Below, piece by piece: positions 15,444 through 23,232 of a stretch of DNA of 64,000 bases (position 1 is its first letter; each line of letters begins with the position of its first letter). The translations under genes and the position numbers were made by a program. This DNA comes from Cellulomonas telluris. Lineage in GTDB: Bacteria > Actinomycetota > Actinomycetes > Actinomycetales > Cellulomonadaceae. The notes under the pieces are model-generated. The model was given only the letters and a program-made list of their open reading frames with translations, searched no databases and was not told the DNA's origin. The stretch covers positions 868,001 through 932,000 of the forward strand of contig NZ_QXFN01000001.1 in the NCBI RefSeq assembly GCF_004886325.1. Direction: 5' to 3'.

Positions 15444-16411
15444 CCACCCGCCTGCCCCGCCTCGACACCCGACCCGCGCTGCGCGCGCTGCACGACGTCG
15501 GCCGGGCCGTCGACGTCGTCCACGACGGCACGACGCTCGCCCGCTACGTGTACGTGCCCGACGACGTGCAGCTCGAGTCGCCCAAGCCGTACGTGCACCC
15601 GCTGCGCACGCGCGGCGGCGACCTGGTCAGCGAGTTCCGCCCGCACGACCACGTGTGGCACAAGGGCGTCGCGTGGTCGCTGCCGGTGGTCGGCGACGAG
15701 AACTTCTGGGGCGGGCCGACGTTCGTCTCGCTCGAGGCGTCCGAGCACGGGTACGTGCAGCTCGACAACGACGGGTCGATGGACCACCAGGCGCTCACCC
15801 GACTCGACGTCTCGACCGGGACCGCGGGGGACCGCGTCGACCTCGCGCACACGCTCGCGTGGCACACGCAGGGCGGCGAGCACGTCGTCGACGAGGACCG
15901 CGCCCTGGCGGTCGTCGTCCCGGCCGACCGTGACGACGCGTGGGTGCTGCTGTTCGACACCACGATGACGAACGTCTCCGGCCGCGACCTGCCCATCGGC
16001 TCGCCGACGACGCGCGGCCGCGAGAACGCCGGCTACGGCGGGCTGTTCTGGCGCGGTCCGCGCTCGTTCACCGGGGGCACCCTGCTGGCGCCCGACTTCG
16101 CCGGCGGCGAGGAGGTGCGCGGGCAGCGCGGGCCGTGGATGGGCTTCACCGGCCGGCAGGACGGCACCGGCAACGCCGCGACGATCGTCATGGTCGACGC
16201 TCCCGACAACCCCGTGCACCCGCCGCAGTGGTTCGCCCGCCGCGACATGTTCGCGTGCCTCAACCCGGCACCGTTCTTCAGCGAGGAGGTGCCGTTCGAC
16301 GCCGGTGCCACCCTGCGTTTCCGGTATGCCGTGATCGTCGCGGACGGAACGGGTGATCCTGCGTCGGCCGCCGCACTCGCGGAGCTCGGGACGGGCATCC
16401 TGTCCGCATGA
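15440..16411 (+). CDS. DUF6807 / 'PmoA-like' family protein
   Basis: A 323-residue cytoplasmic protein with the characteristic sequence PYVHPLRTRGGDLVSEFRP, then HDHVWHKGVAWSLPVVGDENFWGG. These histidines and the later GYGGLFWRGPRSF and GRQDGTGNAATIVM are typical of the DUF6807 family, often annotated 'PmoA' although unrelated to the methane monooxygenase subunit. No signal peptide or membrane segment is present. The gene overlaps both neighbours by 4 bp, so translation of the three genes is probably coupled. DUF6807 genes are often next to Gfo/Idh/MocA oxidoreductases, and a role in handling an oxidised sugar is plausible, but no reaction is established from this sequence. Confidence 0.88.
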   Translation: MTTRLPRLDTRPALRALHDVGRAVDVVHDGTTLARYVYVPDDVQLESPKPYVHPLRTRGGDLVSEFRPHDHVWHKGVAWSLPVVGDENFWGGPTFVSLEASEHGYVQLDNDGSMDHQALTRLDVSTGTAGDRVDLAHTLAWHTQGGEHVVDEDRALAVVVPADRDDAWVLLFDTTMTNVSGRDLPIGSPTTRGRENAGYGGLFWRGPRSFTGGTLLAPDFAGGEEVRGQRGPWMGFTGRQDGTGNAATIVMVDAPDNPVHPPQWFARRDMFACLNPAPFFSEEVPFDAGATLRFRYAVIVADGTGDPASAAALAELGTGILSA

Positions 16412-17151
16412 CCACCCTGCCCGGCGGCGTCTCCGTGAGCCGTCTGCGGGTGTACGACTGGGCGGCCCCCGACGGTGTCGGGCTCGCCGGGAGCGGCACA
16501 CCCCACATGCACGTGGCCTCCGCGGAGGCCTACGTCGTCGTGTCCGGCACCGGCGCGGTGCACACGCTGGGCCCCGACGGGTTCGCGGTGCACCCGCTGG
16601 CGCCAGGCGTGATCGTGCAGATGCGTCCCGGTGTGATCCACCGCGCGGTCAACGACGGGGACCTCGAGGTCCTCGTGATCATGTCGAACGCGGGCCTGCC
16701 CGAGGCGGGGGACGCCGTCATGACGTTCCCGCCCGAGGTGCTCGCCGACGGCGCGTCCTACCGGGCCGCGGCGGCCCTGCCGACCGGCGGGACGCGCGGC
16801 GTCGTCTCGGACGCCGACGTCGCGGCGGCCGCCCGCGCCCGCCGCGACCTCGCGCTCGAGGGGTACGCGGCGCTGCTCGCCGCCGCCGAGCGGCAGGGCC
16901 CGCGGGCCGCGCTGCTGCCGTTCTTCGAGGCCGCGGTGCGGCTGGTCCGCCCGCAGGTGCCGCGCTGGCAGGACCTGTGGGGGCGGACCGCGTTCGCCGA
17001 CACCGACGGCACCGCACGGGTGCTCGAGGGGCTCATGCGCGGTGCGGCGCCGCACCTGCAGCTCGCGCGTGCCGAGCGCATCGAGGCCGCGCCCGCCCCA
17101 CGCCGGTACGGGATGTGCGGGCGGCTGCAGACGTGGGACCTCGGCGCGTAG
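16408..17151 (+). CDS. Cupin-domain protein of the Gfo/DUF6807 operon
   Basis: A 247-residue protein beginning at an ATG that overlaps the upstream stop. Residues 30-95 form a cupin-like barrel: GTPHMHVASAEAYVVVSGTG (metal-ligand histidines and glutamate of cupin motif 1) and MRPGVIHRAVNDGDLEVLVI (histidine of motif 2). The rest is helical, with LRVYDWAAPD at the start and RYGMCGRLQTWDLGA at the end. It probably binds a metal and a sugar-like ligand, either as an isomerase-type enzyme or a sensor. I do not recognise a named subfamily. The operon context suggests the same pathway as the two upstream genes. Confidence 0.85.
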   Translation: MTTLPGGVSVSRLRVYDWAAPDGVGLAGSGTPHMHVASAEAYVVVSGTGAVHTLGPDGFAVHPLAPGVIVQMRPGVIHRAVNDGDLEVLVIMSNAGLPEAGDAVMTFPPEVLADGASYRAAAALPTGGTRGVVSDADVAAAARARRDLALEGYAALLAAAERQGPRAALLPFFEAAVRLVRPQVPRWQDLWGRTAFADTDGTARVLEGLMRGAAPHLQLARAERIEAAPAPRRYGMCGRLQTWDLGA

Positions 17152-17227
17152 GCGCTCCTCCGCCGGCGTGACGTGCGGGGCCCGCTCGCGGCCCGAGCGC
17201 GCCCGTGACGCCTGACGCGCCCCGCCC

Positions 17228-17251
17228 CGTGCGGTCGCGCGCGACCGCACG
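17228..17251. terminator. 24-bp perfect palindrome between convergent genes
   Basis: CGTGCGGTCGCG is followed directly by its complement CGCGACCGCACG. It lies between the cupin gene (ends 17151, plus) and the PrsW-like gene (ends 17282, minus), where a bidirectional terminator is expected. Confidence 0.7.
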
Positions 17252-17281
17252 CGCCCGGCGACGGGTGCCCGCGGCGCGGTG

Positions 17282-18490
17282 TCAGGCCCGGCCCGCCGAG
17301 GCGAGCACGCGGCTGCGGTCCCCGGTGAGCGACGCGAGCGTCTCGCGCTCGTCGAGGCCGTGCGTGCGCAGGTCGGCGCGCCCGCTGACGGCGAGCTGGC
17401 GGCGGAACGCGAGCGTGGTCGCACGCCGCTGGAAGTCCCGCATGGCGGCCGCCGCCGCCGGCCCGCCGACGCGGCCGGCCCAGTCGACCGCCGCGCGGCG
17501 CAGGCGCAGCGACGACAGCATCTGCACCTCGTGCGGCGCGAACCAGCCGGCCTGCGCGTACTCGGTGAGGCGGTGCTGCACGACCTGGCGCTCCTTGCCG
17601 CGCAGCCACAGCGCGATGCCGACGACCCCGAGGAAGATCGGCACCTGCACGAGCACGTAGATGCTCAGGTACGACCCGCCCGCCATGACGGACGTGAGGT
17701 TCCAGGCGGAGTGCGCGACCATCGCGCCGAGCAGGCCCAGCGGCAGCAGCCACCACACGGCCCCGCGGCTGCGCGAGCGCGCGGCGAGGCCCAGCGCGGC
17801 GCCCGTGCACGCGGTGAACAGCAGGTGCGCGAACGGCGTCGCGAGGCCGCGCAGCACGAACGTCTCGGCGAGCGCGTCACCGGCGCGGCCGAAGTAGAGG
17901 ATGTTCTCGGTGAACGCGAAGCCCGCGGCGACCATCCCGGCGTAGACGATGCCGTCGACCACGCCGTCGAAGTAGCGGCGCCGCGCGAGGTAGAGCACCA
18001 GCACGCCGGCGCCCTTCGCGACCTCCTCGATGATCGGCGCGGACACCACCGCCGCGACCAGCGCGCCCGCGTCCAGGCTCCCGGTCGCGTTGGCGACGGT
18101 CCACGCGGCCAGGTCGTTGACGACCGCGGACACCAGGACCGCGACGCCCGCGCCCCACAGCAGCGCGAACAGGAGCGCCCCGCGCGGCTCGGGCTCCCAC
18201 CGGTCGAGCCACCGCACGCCCCACAGCACGACCGCCAGCGGCACCAGCGCGAGCAGCGTGCCCGTCAGGCCCGGCCCCATGCCGACCTGGAGCATGACGA
18301 CGGCTATCCCGGCCAGCGCGGCGAGCCCCGCCAGGGCCAGGCCGACCGCCGCGACGACCGTCGCGGTCGCCGACCGCCCACGTCCCCCCGCCCACTGCGT
18401 CGGCACGGCGGCCGGCTGGAGGGACGTCGCGGTGCTGGGCGTACCGGGCCAGCCGGGTGCACCGGCGCTGCCGTAGGGGGTCGTCGACAC
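17282..18490 (-). CDS. PrsW family intramembrane metalloprotease
   Basis: A 402-residue polytopic protein of the PrsW/CAAX-like glutamic-type protease family. After a Pro/Gly-rich cytoplasmic N-terminus (STTPYGSAGAPGWPGTP) there are about eight hydrophobic segments. Family motifs are present: WDRWEPEPRGALLFALLWG, the active-site APIIEEVAKGAGVLVL with the paired glutamates, and AGFAFTENILYFGRA, plus TPFAHLLFTACTG with a conserved histidine. The C-terminal 120 residues are soluble. Relatives cleave anti-sigma factors or other membrane proteins, but the target here is unknown. The start is taken at the GTG encoding VSTTPYGS; the in-frame extension upstream is poorly protein-like. It is monocistronic and converges on the cupin gene. 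Confidence 0.9.
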   Translation of the reverse strand: MSTTPYGSAGAPGWPGTPSTATSLQPAAVPTQWAGGRGRSATATVVAAVGLALAGLAALAGIAVVMLQVGMGPGLTGTLLALVPLAVVLWGVRWLDRWEPEPRGALLFALLWGAGVAVLVSAVVNDLAAWTVANATGSLDAGALVAAVVSAPIIEEVAKGAGVLVLYLARRRYFDGVVDGIVYAGMVAAGFAFTENILYFGRAGDALAETFVLRGLATPFAHLLFTACTGAALGLAARSRSRGAVWWLLPLGLLGAMVAHSAWNLTSVMAGGSYLSIYVLVQVPIFLGVVGIALWLRGKERQVVQHRLTEYAQAGWFAPHEVQMLSSLRLRRAAVDWAGRVGGPAAAAAMRDFQRRATTLAFRRQLAVSGRADLRTHGLDERETLASLTGDRSRVLASAGRA

Positions 18491-18581
18491 GGGGGAACAG
18501 TAGTGGCGCGCCGATGCCCCCACCCGGTGAGCGCACGCGGGTGCACGAGAGGACGATCCCCAGGTGTGAAGTGACCGGCGG

Positions 18582-18734
18582 CTATGTCCGGTCACCGTCC
18601 GTCCCGGGGGAGGTGGCCCGCCCGGTGCGCGACGCGCGCCGCCGCCGGATCAACGCCGATGCTCCCCCGGCGACGACGGCGGCCGCAGCGAGCCAGACGA
18701 CGGCCGCGAGCAGGATGTTGTCGTTGCCGAACAT
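18582..18734 (-). CDS. 50-residue single-pass membrane protein
   Basis: A short frame from ATG 18734 to TAG 18582 encodes MFGNDNILLAAVVWLAAAAV, then VAGGASALIRRRRASRTGRA and a polar tail. One transmembrane helix (about residues 7-28) is followed by a strongly basic cytoplasmic segment, the positive-inside pattern expected of a real membrane peptide. GGTGACGGA precedes the start. It lies upstream of, and in the same direction as, the PrsW-like gene, so it might be in the same transcript. No family recognised. Confidence 0.5.
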   Translation of the reverse strand: MFGNDNILLAAVVWLAAAAVVAGGASALIRRRRASRTGRATSPGTDGDRT

Positions 18735-18876
18735 TCCGTCACCGTACTAGGGCCGACGCGCCGGTCAAGAGCGGGCCGACGGACGTCACCACTGAATCCA
18801 TCAGGCGCTGCCCAGGCGAAGAGCGCCTCTGCTGGTCCTTGGCACTCGTCAACGATGGCTATTAGGGGGAACACCA

Positions 18877-19587
18877 ATGCACACATCGGTTCTGACGTCA
18901 TGGACACGACGCGCCGCGGCCAGCGCACTCGTCGCGACAGCACTTGTTGCGGGCGCGGCGCCGACGTGGGCTGCAACGCCCGATGCTGAGCCCGTCCTCG
19001 ATGCTGCGGAGGTACAGGCCTTGCGCGACCGGATGCTCGAGGTCGGCATCGATGCCCCCACCCAGGAGGCCCTGATCAACAAGATGCAGTCGGGGGTGCT
19101 GCCCGACTCAACGGGCGGCGCCGAACCGGTTGACACGTTCACGATCAACGCGAACGGCGTCAACCGGACCGTCGAGGTGTTCGCCGACGGCTCTCGCCGG
19201 TGGACGAACCTCGAGAACCCGTCCTCGGCTCTGGAATCTCGCGGCAACGCGTCCATCAATACGCGGCATCCAGAGCTGTGGTACTTCCGGACTGTGGAGG
19301 ACGAACTGCAAGGTCTACAGCAGTGACCTCGTGAGCGAAGATTCCTTCCGCATCGACTGGAAGCCGGTGAGTGTGACCCGGCAGCCGTGCGAAGCTACTG
19401 GGGGAAGTCCTGTTCCAATTACGGCGGAGGCTGCTCGGTCGATGGCGGCATCCGACGAGAAGCTCAGTCGTCGTCGGGTCCGGCGGTTGCATATGCGTCC
19501 TTCACCGCACACCTGTCCGTGTACCACGTCTCCGGTGAGTCGGCGCTGCACGTGAGCGGGAGCTCGGCGTCGGTCATCCTCGCCTGA
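18877..19587 (+). pseudogene. Frameshifted secreted protein gene, lower GC than neighbours
   Basis: Starts with a clear Sec signal (MHTSVLTSWTRRAAASALVA to PTWAA) after an AGGGGGA ribosome site. The first frame runs to about 19258 (VEVFADGSRRWTNLENPSSA). Sense then continues in the next frame (RGIQSCGTSGLWRTNCKVYS, then SDLVSEDSFRIDWKPVSVT). It returns to the original frame near 19387 (SYWGKSCSNYGGGCSVDGGI to LHVSGSSASVILA, TGA at 19585). Joined, this gives about 235 residues with paired cysteines and a beta-strand-rich C-terminal half, resembling small secreted actinobacterial proteins of unknown function. As sequenced, the first frame stops at 19326. Codon use is less GC-biased than the neighbours, suggesting acquisition. 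Sequencing error cannot be excluded. Confidence 0.65.
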
Positions 19588-20054
19588 CAGCGAGATCCTG
19601 ACGCAGCACTCCGTCACGTGTGCGGGCCCGTGGTCGGGGGCTGCACGGGCGACTCTCCGGCACAGCTCACGGCGAACGGGCGACCAGCGGTGGCCACCAC
19701 GGCGGCACGGCCGCGCTCGAGGTTCGGCTGGACGCGTATACCGGCCACCACCAGTCCATGGCCCCGGTCGCCGGAGTGGTCGTCGGCGTGCAGGTGCCGG
19801 CGGGCGCACCCAGGGGCGGCGCCCTTGAAGGTCGCGTCCGCGACGCTCGCCGGCGTCGCCCCCCGCGCCCTGAGTGTCGCGCACACCGCGACCGCCTGAA
19901 CCGGTCCGCTCACCGTCGACGACCACGCCCACCGGCTCGACCGTCCGCAGGGCGTCGACGGGGGGCGATGAGCCCGTCGGTTGGCTGCCGTGCCGTGCTC
20001 CGCCAGGCCGTCACACCGCTGGACCGCCGAGCGTGACGGGACGCGGCGTGCGCC
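19588..20054. other. 467-bp gap without a supportable gene
   Basis: Several frames are open here on both strands, but their products are Arg/Pro/Ala-rich shadow-like sequences without motifs, ribosome sites or conserved-looking segments. It may be decayed sequence following the frameshifted secreted-protein gene. Nothing further is seen. Confidence 0.4.
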
Positions 20055-21737
20055 TCAACCGGCGGCGGCGTACGAGTCGACGACGGCCAGGTCCAGGGCG
20101 AAGTCGACGGGCGCGTCGCCGAACAGGAGGCGGCCGGCCTCGTCGGCGGACTCCCGGACGGCCGTGGCGACGTCGTCCGCGACGTCGGCGGGGGAGTGCA
20201 CGACGACCTCGTCGTGCAGGAAGAACACGAGGTGCGGACGGCCCTCGATGCCGCGCAGGCGCCGCCGCAGGGACGCCATCCAGCACATCGCCCACTCGGC
20301 GGCGGTGCCCTGCACGACGAAGTTGCGCGTGAACCGGCCCCGGTCGCGGGCGTGCCGGCGGGTCTCGCGCACGTCGTCCGCCCCGGCGCCCTCACCGGCG
20401 GCCGCGGCCAGCGCGACCCGCAGCGCCTCCGACGCCGGCGGGGACGACCGCCCCAGCCACGTCGTCACGACGTCCCCGCGCTCACCCGCCCGCGCGGCCT
20501 CCTCCACGAGCGCGACCGCGCGCGGGAACGCCCGCGCCAGGTGCGGCATGAGCTGCGCCGCCGCGCCGGACGTCGCGCCGTAGATCGCCCCGAGCATCGC
20601 GTACTTGGCGTCCTTGCGGCTCGGGACGACGCCCGCGTCCGCGACGCCCTGGTACAGGTCGGCGTGCCGGGCGGCGGCGGCCATGTCGCGGTCGCCGGAC
20701 ATGGCCGCCAGCACACGCGGCTCGAGCTGTGCCGCGTCGGCGACCACCAGCCGCCAGCCCGGGTCGGCGCGCACGGCGTCGCGCACCTGGGCCGGGAGCT
20801 GCAGCGCGCCGCCGCCGTCGGACGCCCACCGCCCGGTCACGACCCCGCCGACGACGTAGTCCGGCCGGAACCGCCCGTCGTGCACCCACTGGTCGAGCCA
20901 CGCCCACCCGTTCGCGGACAGCAGCCGCGACAGCTTCTTGTACTCCAGCAGCGGCGCGACGACCGGGTGGTCGAGTCCCTGCACCTCCCACTTGCTGGTC
21001 GACTGCACGTCGAACCCCTGCAGGCGCAGCGCGCGCAGCAGGTCCGGCGGCGAGTCGGGGTTGAGGTGCGGGGCGACGAGCGCGGTGCGGATCTCGTCGG
21101 CGAGCTCCTCCAGGCGCTGGGGCCGGGCGCCACCCCACGGCCGCGGGCCCACGAGGTCCGTGAGGATCGCGTCGTGCACGGACGCGTCCCACGGGAGGCC
21201 GTCGTGGTGCATCTCGGCGGCGATCAGGGCGCCGGTGGACTCGGCCGCCAGCAGCAGGCGCAGGCGTCCGGGGTGCGTGGCGCCGGCGACGGCGTCGAGC
21301 TGGGCGCGCAGCTCGGCGAGCGGGTCGCGGGTCGCCGCGGGCACGGGGTCCGGGGCGTCGTCCAGCGCGTCGAACAAGGACGGTGCGTGCGGGCGCGGGG
21401 CCACGGCGTCCGCGTCCCACGGGCCGGGCGGCGACTGGGCCAGGGCGGACGCCGCGGCGCGCTCGGAGTGCCGCAGGATCGCGTGGCACAGCCGCAGGTC
21501 GTGGCAGCGCTCGACGCGGACGCCGGCTGCCAGCAGCGCGGGGTAGCGGGTGCGTGTGTCGTCCCAGACCCACCGGGGAGGCGCCGCGGCGTGCGCGGCC
21601 TCGACGCGTCGGACCTCGTCCGGGAGGTCGTCGTCGGGGACCGTGCGCCGGCCCGTCTCCGCCGCGTGCTCGTCCAGGTCGACGAGGGCGACGGTGCGCG
21701 CGGACGCGTCGGGGGCGACGAGCACGTACGCGGGCAC
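20055..21737 (-). CDS. Family A DNA polymerase (Pol I-like, actinobacterial 3'-5' exonuclease/polymerase type)
   Basis: A 560-residue protein related to the Klenow part of DNA polymerase I but shorter and lacking a 5' nuclease domain. The polymerase motifs are variant. Motif A reads LVVADAAQLEPRVLAAMSGD (DYSQIELR in Pol I). Motif B reads DAKYAMLGAIYGATSG (canonical KxxNFGIIYG). Motif C reads LVFFLHDEVVVHSP with HDE. TSKWEVQGLDHPVVAPLLEYKKLSRLL corresponds to the template-binding region before motif A. The N-terminal exonuclease-like region has lost most recognisable catalytic residues. Starts at GTG 21737. Such proteins occur alongside full PolA in many actinobacteria, and a repair role is presumed. 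Likely monocistronic. Confidence 0.88.
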   Translation of the reverse strand: MPAYVLVAPDASARTVALVDLDEHAAETGRRTVPDDDLPDEVRRVEAAHAAAPPRWVWDDTRTRYPALLAAGVRVERCHDLRLCHAILRHSERAAASALAQSPPGPWDADAVAPRPHAPSLFDALDDAPDPVPAATRDPLAELRAQLDAVAGATHPGRLRLLLAAESTGALIAAEMHHDGLPWDASVHDAILTDLVGPRPWGGARPQRLEELADEIRTALVAPHLNPDSPPDLLRALRLQGFDVQSTSKWEVQGLDHPVVAPLLEYKKLSRLLSANGWAWLDQWVHDGRFRPDYVVGGVVTGRWASDGGGALQLPAQVRDAVRADPGWRLVVADAAQLEPRVLAAMSGDRDMAAAARHADLYQGVADAGVVPSRKDAKYAMLGAIYGATSGAAAQLMPHLARAFPRAVALVEEAARAGERGDVVTTWLGRSSPPASEALRVALAAAAGEGAGADDVRETRRHARDRGRFTRNFVVQGTAAEWAMCWMASLRRRLRGIEGRPHLVFFLHDEVVVHSPADVADDVATAVRESADEAGRLLFGDAPVDFALDLAVVDSYAAAG

Positions 21738-21799
21738 GGCTCATCCTCGCGCCTGCCACCGACACCGGCCGCGCCCGCCCCGGGCGGACCCGTGCGGCA

Positions 21800-21831
21800 C
21801 GCACCGACGGGCAGCCCTCACCGTCGGTGCG
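21800..21831 (-). terminator. Terminator hairpin
   Basis: CGCACCGACGG (21800-21810) pairs perfectly with CCGTCGGTGCG (21821-21831), with a 10-nt loop. It lies downstream of the minus-strand gene ending at 21873 and upstream of the polymerase gene. Confidence 0.7.
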
Positions 21832-21872
21832 GCGGCACCGGTCCGCGTCCGGGACGGGCGCGGGTGCGCCGG

Positions 21873-22199
21873 TCAGCGGACGAGTGCCGCCCGCACCGCC
21901 GCCCCGGGCACCGCGAGCCACGCGTCCCCGTGCGGGCCGTCGAGCGTGAACAGGACGTCGCCCGTGGCGGTGTCGACGACGACCGCGGCGTGCCCCGCGT
22001 CGAACGTGCGCCCCGCCTCGACCATGGCGTCGAGCACCGGCGCGGAGGGCCACGCGAGCGTGGTCAGGCCCTCCCGGCCGAAGACGTGCGCGACGAGCAG
22101 GCCGTCGTCGCGGTGCAGGGTCGCGGTCACCACCTCGCCGTCCCGCATCTGCACGCACGCCGCGTGCGTGAGCGTCGACGTCGCCGTGATCCTGTGCAT
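21873..22199 (-). CDS. Hypothetical 108-residue protein
   Basis: Begins MHRITATSTLTHAACVQMRD after an AGGA ribosome site 6 nt upstream. The predicted fold is mostly beta: VVTATLHRDDGLLVAHVFGR, then AAVVVDTATGDVLFTLDGPH and DAWLAVPGAAVRAALVR. There is no signal peptide, membrane segment or known catalytic motif. It is followed by a terminator hairpin, so it is separate from the polymerase gene further on. No family recognised. Confidence 0.7.
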   Translation of the reverse strand: MHRITATSTLTHAACVQMRDGEVVTATLHRDDGLLVAHVFGREGLTTLAWPSAPVLDAMVEAGRTFDAGHAAVVVDTATGDVLFTLDGPHGDAWLAVPGAAVRAALVR

Positions 22200-22421
22200 C
22201 GGTCCTGCCCTCCCCGTCGTCCCTCCGTGGGGAAGGGGCGGGACGGGACCGGGTGATACGTCGGCGCCGGTCGAAAGTTCGCGACGGGTGCACGCGGGGC
22301 CGGTTACCGTTCCGCGCGTGCCGCCCCGTCCCCGGTCCGACGCCGTCCCGACGCCTCCGCCGGACGCCCCGTTCCCCGTGGGCGGCGCCCACCCACGGGC
22401 CGCCCGGCGCACGGACGTCTC

Positions 22422-23162
22422 GTGAGCGCGCCGACCGCGGCGGCCGAGGACCCGTTCGCCCGCTACCTGCGCTCGCTCGCCGCCTCCTGGGACGCGCTCG
22501 CTGCCCCGGACCCGGAGGCGCGCGTCGTGCGCGCGCCCGGCTTCGTCGCGCTGCGCCACCTGCGCCGCCCCGTGCTGACGAACGTGGCCGTCCTCGACGC
22601 CGACGTCGTCCGGGACGCGCTCGCGGCCGTCGGGCCGGCCCCGTTCGCGGCCTGGTCGCACGACGACGCGGGGGCGGCCGCGCTCGCGGCGGCGGGCCTG
22701 CGGCGGGACGTCGCCACGTGGCCCATGCTCGCCCGCCTGGACGGTGCCGGCGCGGCGCGCGCCGGCGCGCGGCCGGGGCCGGGGCCGGGCGAGGGGCGCG
22801 CGGACGACGTGCGCGAGGGCGGCGTCCACGAGGTCGACCCGGCGGTGGTCGCCCGGCTCAACGACGTCGACCCGGTCCTCGTCACCGGCGTGCCGGGCCT
22901 GCGGGCGTTCGCCACCGCCGGGCAGGAGGCGGGTCTCGTGCTGCAGCCCGTCGGCGACGACGTCGTCGTCTCGTTCGTCGTCACGCGTCCCGACGCGCGG
23001 CGGCAGGGCTGGGCCACCGTCCTGCTGCGGGCCGCGCTCGCGGCCGCGCACCGCGACGGCGCGGTCACGGCCACCCTCCAGGCGACGGCGGCCGCGCGCG
23101 GGCTGTACGAGCAGCTCGGGTTCCGGGTCCTCGGCCGCTGGCAGGAGTGGGTGCCCGCGTGA
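22422..23162 (+). CDS. GNAT family N-acetyltransferase
   Basis: A 246-residue protein with a C-terminal acetyl-CoA-binding GNAT core: VVVSFVVTRPDARRQGWATV (strand 4 and the pyrophosphate-binding loop, RxxGxA type), LLRAALAAAHRDGAVTATLQ, and ARGLYEQLGFRVLGRWQEWV at the end. The N-terminal half (RYLRSLAASWDALAAPDPEA) resembles a divergent first GNAT-like domain and may set substrate choice. It starts at GTG and is monocistronic, converging on GH42 with a terminator between. Substrate unknown. Confidence 0.85.
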   Translation: MSAPTAAAEDPFARYLRSLAASWDALAAPDPEARVVRAPGFVALRHLRRPVLTNVAVLDADVVRDALAAVGPAPFAAWSHDDAGAAALAAAGLRRDVATWPMLARLDGAGAARAGARPGPGPGEGRADDVREGGVHEVDPAVVARLNDVDPVLVTGVPGLRAFATAGQEAGLVLQPVGDDVVVSFVVTRPDARRQGWATVLLRAALAAAHRDGAVTATLQATAAARGLYEQLGFRVLGRWQEWVPA

Positions 23163-23177
23163 GGTGAGGGGCACGGC

Positions 23178-23219
23178 GACGGCCGCGGCACCCGGGGGCG
23201 TCCCGGTGCCGCGGCCGTC
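23178..23219. terminator. Bidirectional terminator hairpin
   Basis: Perfect 15-bp stem GACGGCCGCGGCACC (23178-23192) / GGTGCCGCGGCCGTC (23205-23219) with a 12-nt loop, between the convergent acetyltransferase and GH42 genes. Confidence 0.8.
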
Positions 23220-23232
23220 CACGTGTCCGGCG

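Noticed and set aside
15440-16411. Methane monooxygenase subunit PmoA
   Set aside because: The 'PmoA' label of this family is a naming accident; there are no membrane helices and no copper-site motifs.
19588-20054. Open frames in both strands after the secreted-protein pseudogene
   Set aside because: No ribosome site, no recognisable domain, and composition typical of non-coding shadows in GC-rich DNA.
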